Source: Candidatus Aegiribacteria sp. (lineage in GTDB: Bacteria > Fermentibacterota > Fermentibacteria > Fermentibacterales > JCC-6). From it: a stretch of DNA of 25,027 nt. The notes beneath the pieces are model-generated. The model saw only the letters and a program-made list of their open reading frames with translations. It did no database searches and was not told where the DNA came from. Where the stretch lies: the NCBI GenBank assembly GCA_030640155.1, contig DAOWJX010000154.1, positions 1-25,027 of the forward strand, given 5' to 3'. Shown piece after piece: positions 24,482-25,027 of this stretch; position 1 is the first letter of the stretch; every line of letters starts with the position of its first letter. The position numbers and the translations under genes are program-made.

Positions 24482-25015
24482 AGTGCCCCGCGAAAGGTCA
24501 CTCTCCTGATCGCCCACAATTGTAAGATTCTCTCTCCTGTCCACTCTGATTATATCTGTTCTGCCATACCCGGCGAGTCCTGAACAAGAAACAACCGGTT
24601 TTCCAGGAAGCCCTGTCAGCCAGGTTTCAAGGAGCATCACTTTTGCTTCGATATTATCAAACGCTTCAACAAGCAGATCACACTCCGAATAGATGGAACA
24701 GGCATTCTGTACATCTATTATCCTGTTATGAATTTCTATTTTGGCTTCGGGATTTATCAGTTCCAGATTATGCTTTAGCGCTTCAACCTTGGGGTATCCG
24801 ATCTGACCCCTGAAATAGAACTGTCTGTTGAGATTGTGGAGTTTAACGGAATCAAAATCGGCGATTACGAGCCTGCCGATCCCGGCACGTATCAGTGTTG
24901 CTGCTACATTCGATCCTATTCCGCCGGCTCCTGCTATACCAACTGACGATCTGTTGAGAAAAAACGTGAGACCGGGCGGGTTGTCTCGAAAAGCATTGGT
25001 TTCTTCCTCAATCAT
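24392..25015 (-). CDS. ThiF/MoeB/HesA-type E1-like adenylyltransferase, 3' end altered by insertion
   Basis: A 207-residue protein of the short ThiF family. VGIAGAGGIGSNVA (about 25-38) is the nucleotide-binding loop, NLNRQFYF carries the conserved Arg, YPKVEAL supplies the adenylation Lys, and DLLVEAFDN contains the conserved Asp. The family adenylates the C-terminal Gly of small sulfur carriers (ThiS, MoaD) for thiamine or molybdopterin synthesis; no zinc CxxC pairs are visible, as in other short members. The protein reaches its expected end at EYLVG, and the last residues plus stop then come from the transposase element's right repeat. A start at ATG 25015 is plausible but lacks a ribosome site. 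Its place upstream of tungstate import genes suggests the MoaD/tungstopterin branch, by inference. Confidence 0.83.
   Translation of the reverse strand: MIEEETNAFRDNPPGLTFFLNRSSVGIAGAGGIGSNVAATLIRAGIGRLVIADFDSVKLHNLNRQFYFRGQIGYPKVEALKHNLELINPEAKIEIHNRIIDVQNACSIYSECDLLVEAFDNIEAKVMLLETWLTGLPGKPVVSCSGLAGYGRTDIIRVDRRENLTIVGDQESDLSRGTLSARVGIVANMMANEVIEYLVGSDVTCGT
24393..24420 (-). repeat. Right terminal inverted repeat, 28 bp
   Basis: A perfect reverse complement of 23263-23290. Read on the minus strand it encodes the last residues (GSDVTCGT) and provides the first two bases of the TAG stop codon of the E1-like gene. Read on the plus strand it is part of the open transposase frame. Confidence 0.9.
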
Positions 25016-25027
25016 ATTTAAATTCTA

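Noticed and set aside
1..25027. tRNA, rRNA or CRISPR array
   Set aside because: No T-loop-like GGTTCGAATCC with acceptor pairing, no rRNA segments and no regularly spaced direct repeats were seen. A covariance-model search would be needed to exclude a small RNA.

Overview
The window looks like the chromosome of an anaerobic bacterium of moderate GC content, probably from the FCB side of the tree (a candidate phylum such as Fermentibacteria or Cloacimonetes would fit, but I cannot place it from the sequence alone). The evidence is an oxygen-sensitive class III ribonucleotide reductase with its activase, a tungstate-type ABC importer, and secreted proteins with FlgD-like or Por-secretion-like C-terminal domains. 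The genome is compact: genes within operons overlap by a few bases (ATGA or TTGA), and three convergent pairs overlap at their 3' ends.

Layout. (1) 1-906, minus: a thioredoxin-type arsenate reductase (arsC), translationally coupled to a small exported barrel-like protein. (2) 1168-2262, plus: a secreted protein of unknown function. (3) 2330-7817, minus: a nitrilase-superfamily amidase, pyrG, purF and guaA in one tight operon; the last three are all glutamine amidotransferases of nucleotide synthesis. The divergent region upstream (7818-8002) carries two dyad-symmetric elements. (4) 8003-15677, plus: two paralogous, apparently active M16 zinc peptidases on either side of a secreted NodB-like deacetylase-superfamily protein. 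(5) 15670-16575, minus: an EamA/DMT transporter. (6) 16901-19870, plus: anaerobic nucleotide reduction. The main nrdD frame ends before the glycyl radical motif. That motif lies in a 56-codon frame, shifted +1, which overlaps both the nrdD stop and the nrdG start. (7) 19860-23143, minus: tupA-tupB-tupC-type importer genes followed by a small MobB-like protein with a cysteine-rich motif. (8) 23263-24420: a REP-associated tyrosine (HUH, Y1) transposase element with perfect 28-bp inverted ends. (9) 24392-25015, minus: a ThiF/MoeB/HesA-type E1-like enzyme.

How the parts fit. NrdD, its glycyl radical segment and NrdG would make deoxynucleotides without oxygen, while pyrG, purF and guaA supply nucleotide precursors. 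The E1-like enzyme, the tungstate importer and the MobB-like protein form a plausible tungsten/molybdopterin cofactor set. The transposase element sits exactly between the E1-like gene and tupA, and its right end now supplies the last codons and the stop codon of the E1-like gene. It therefore appears to have split an ancestral operon.

The observations most worth checking are the out-of-frame glycyl radical domain of NrdD, the transposase element and its effect on its neighbours, and the MobB-like protein that has lost its P-loop.
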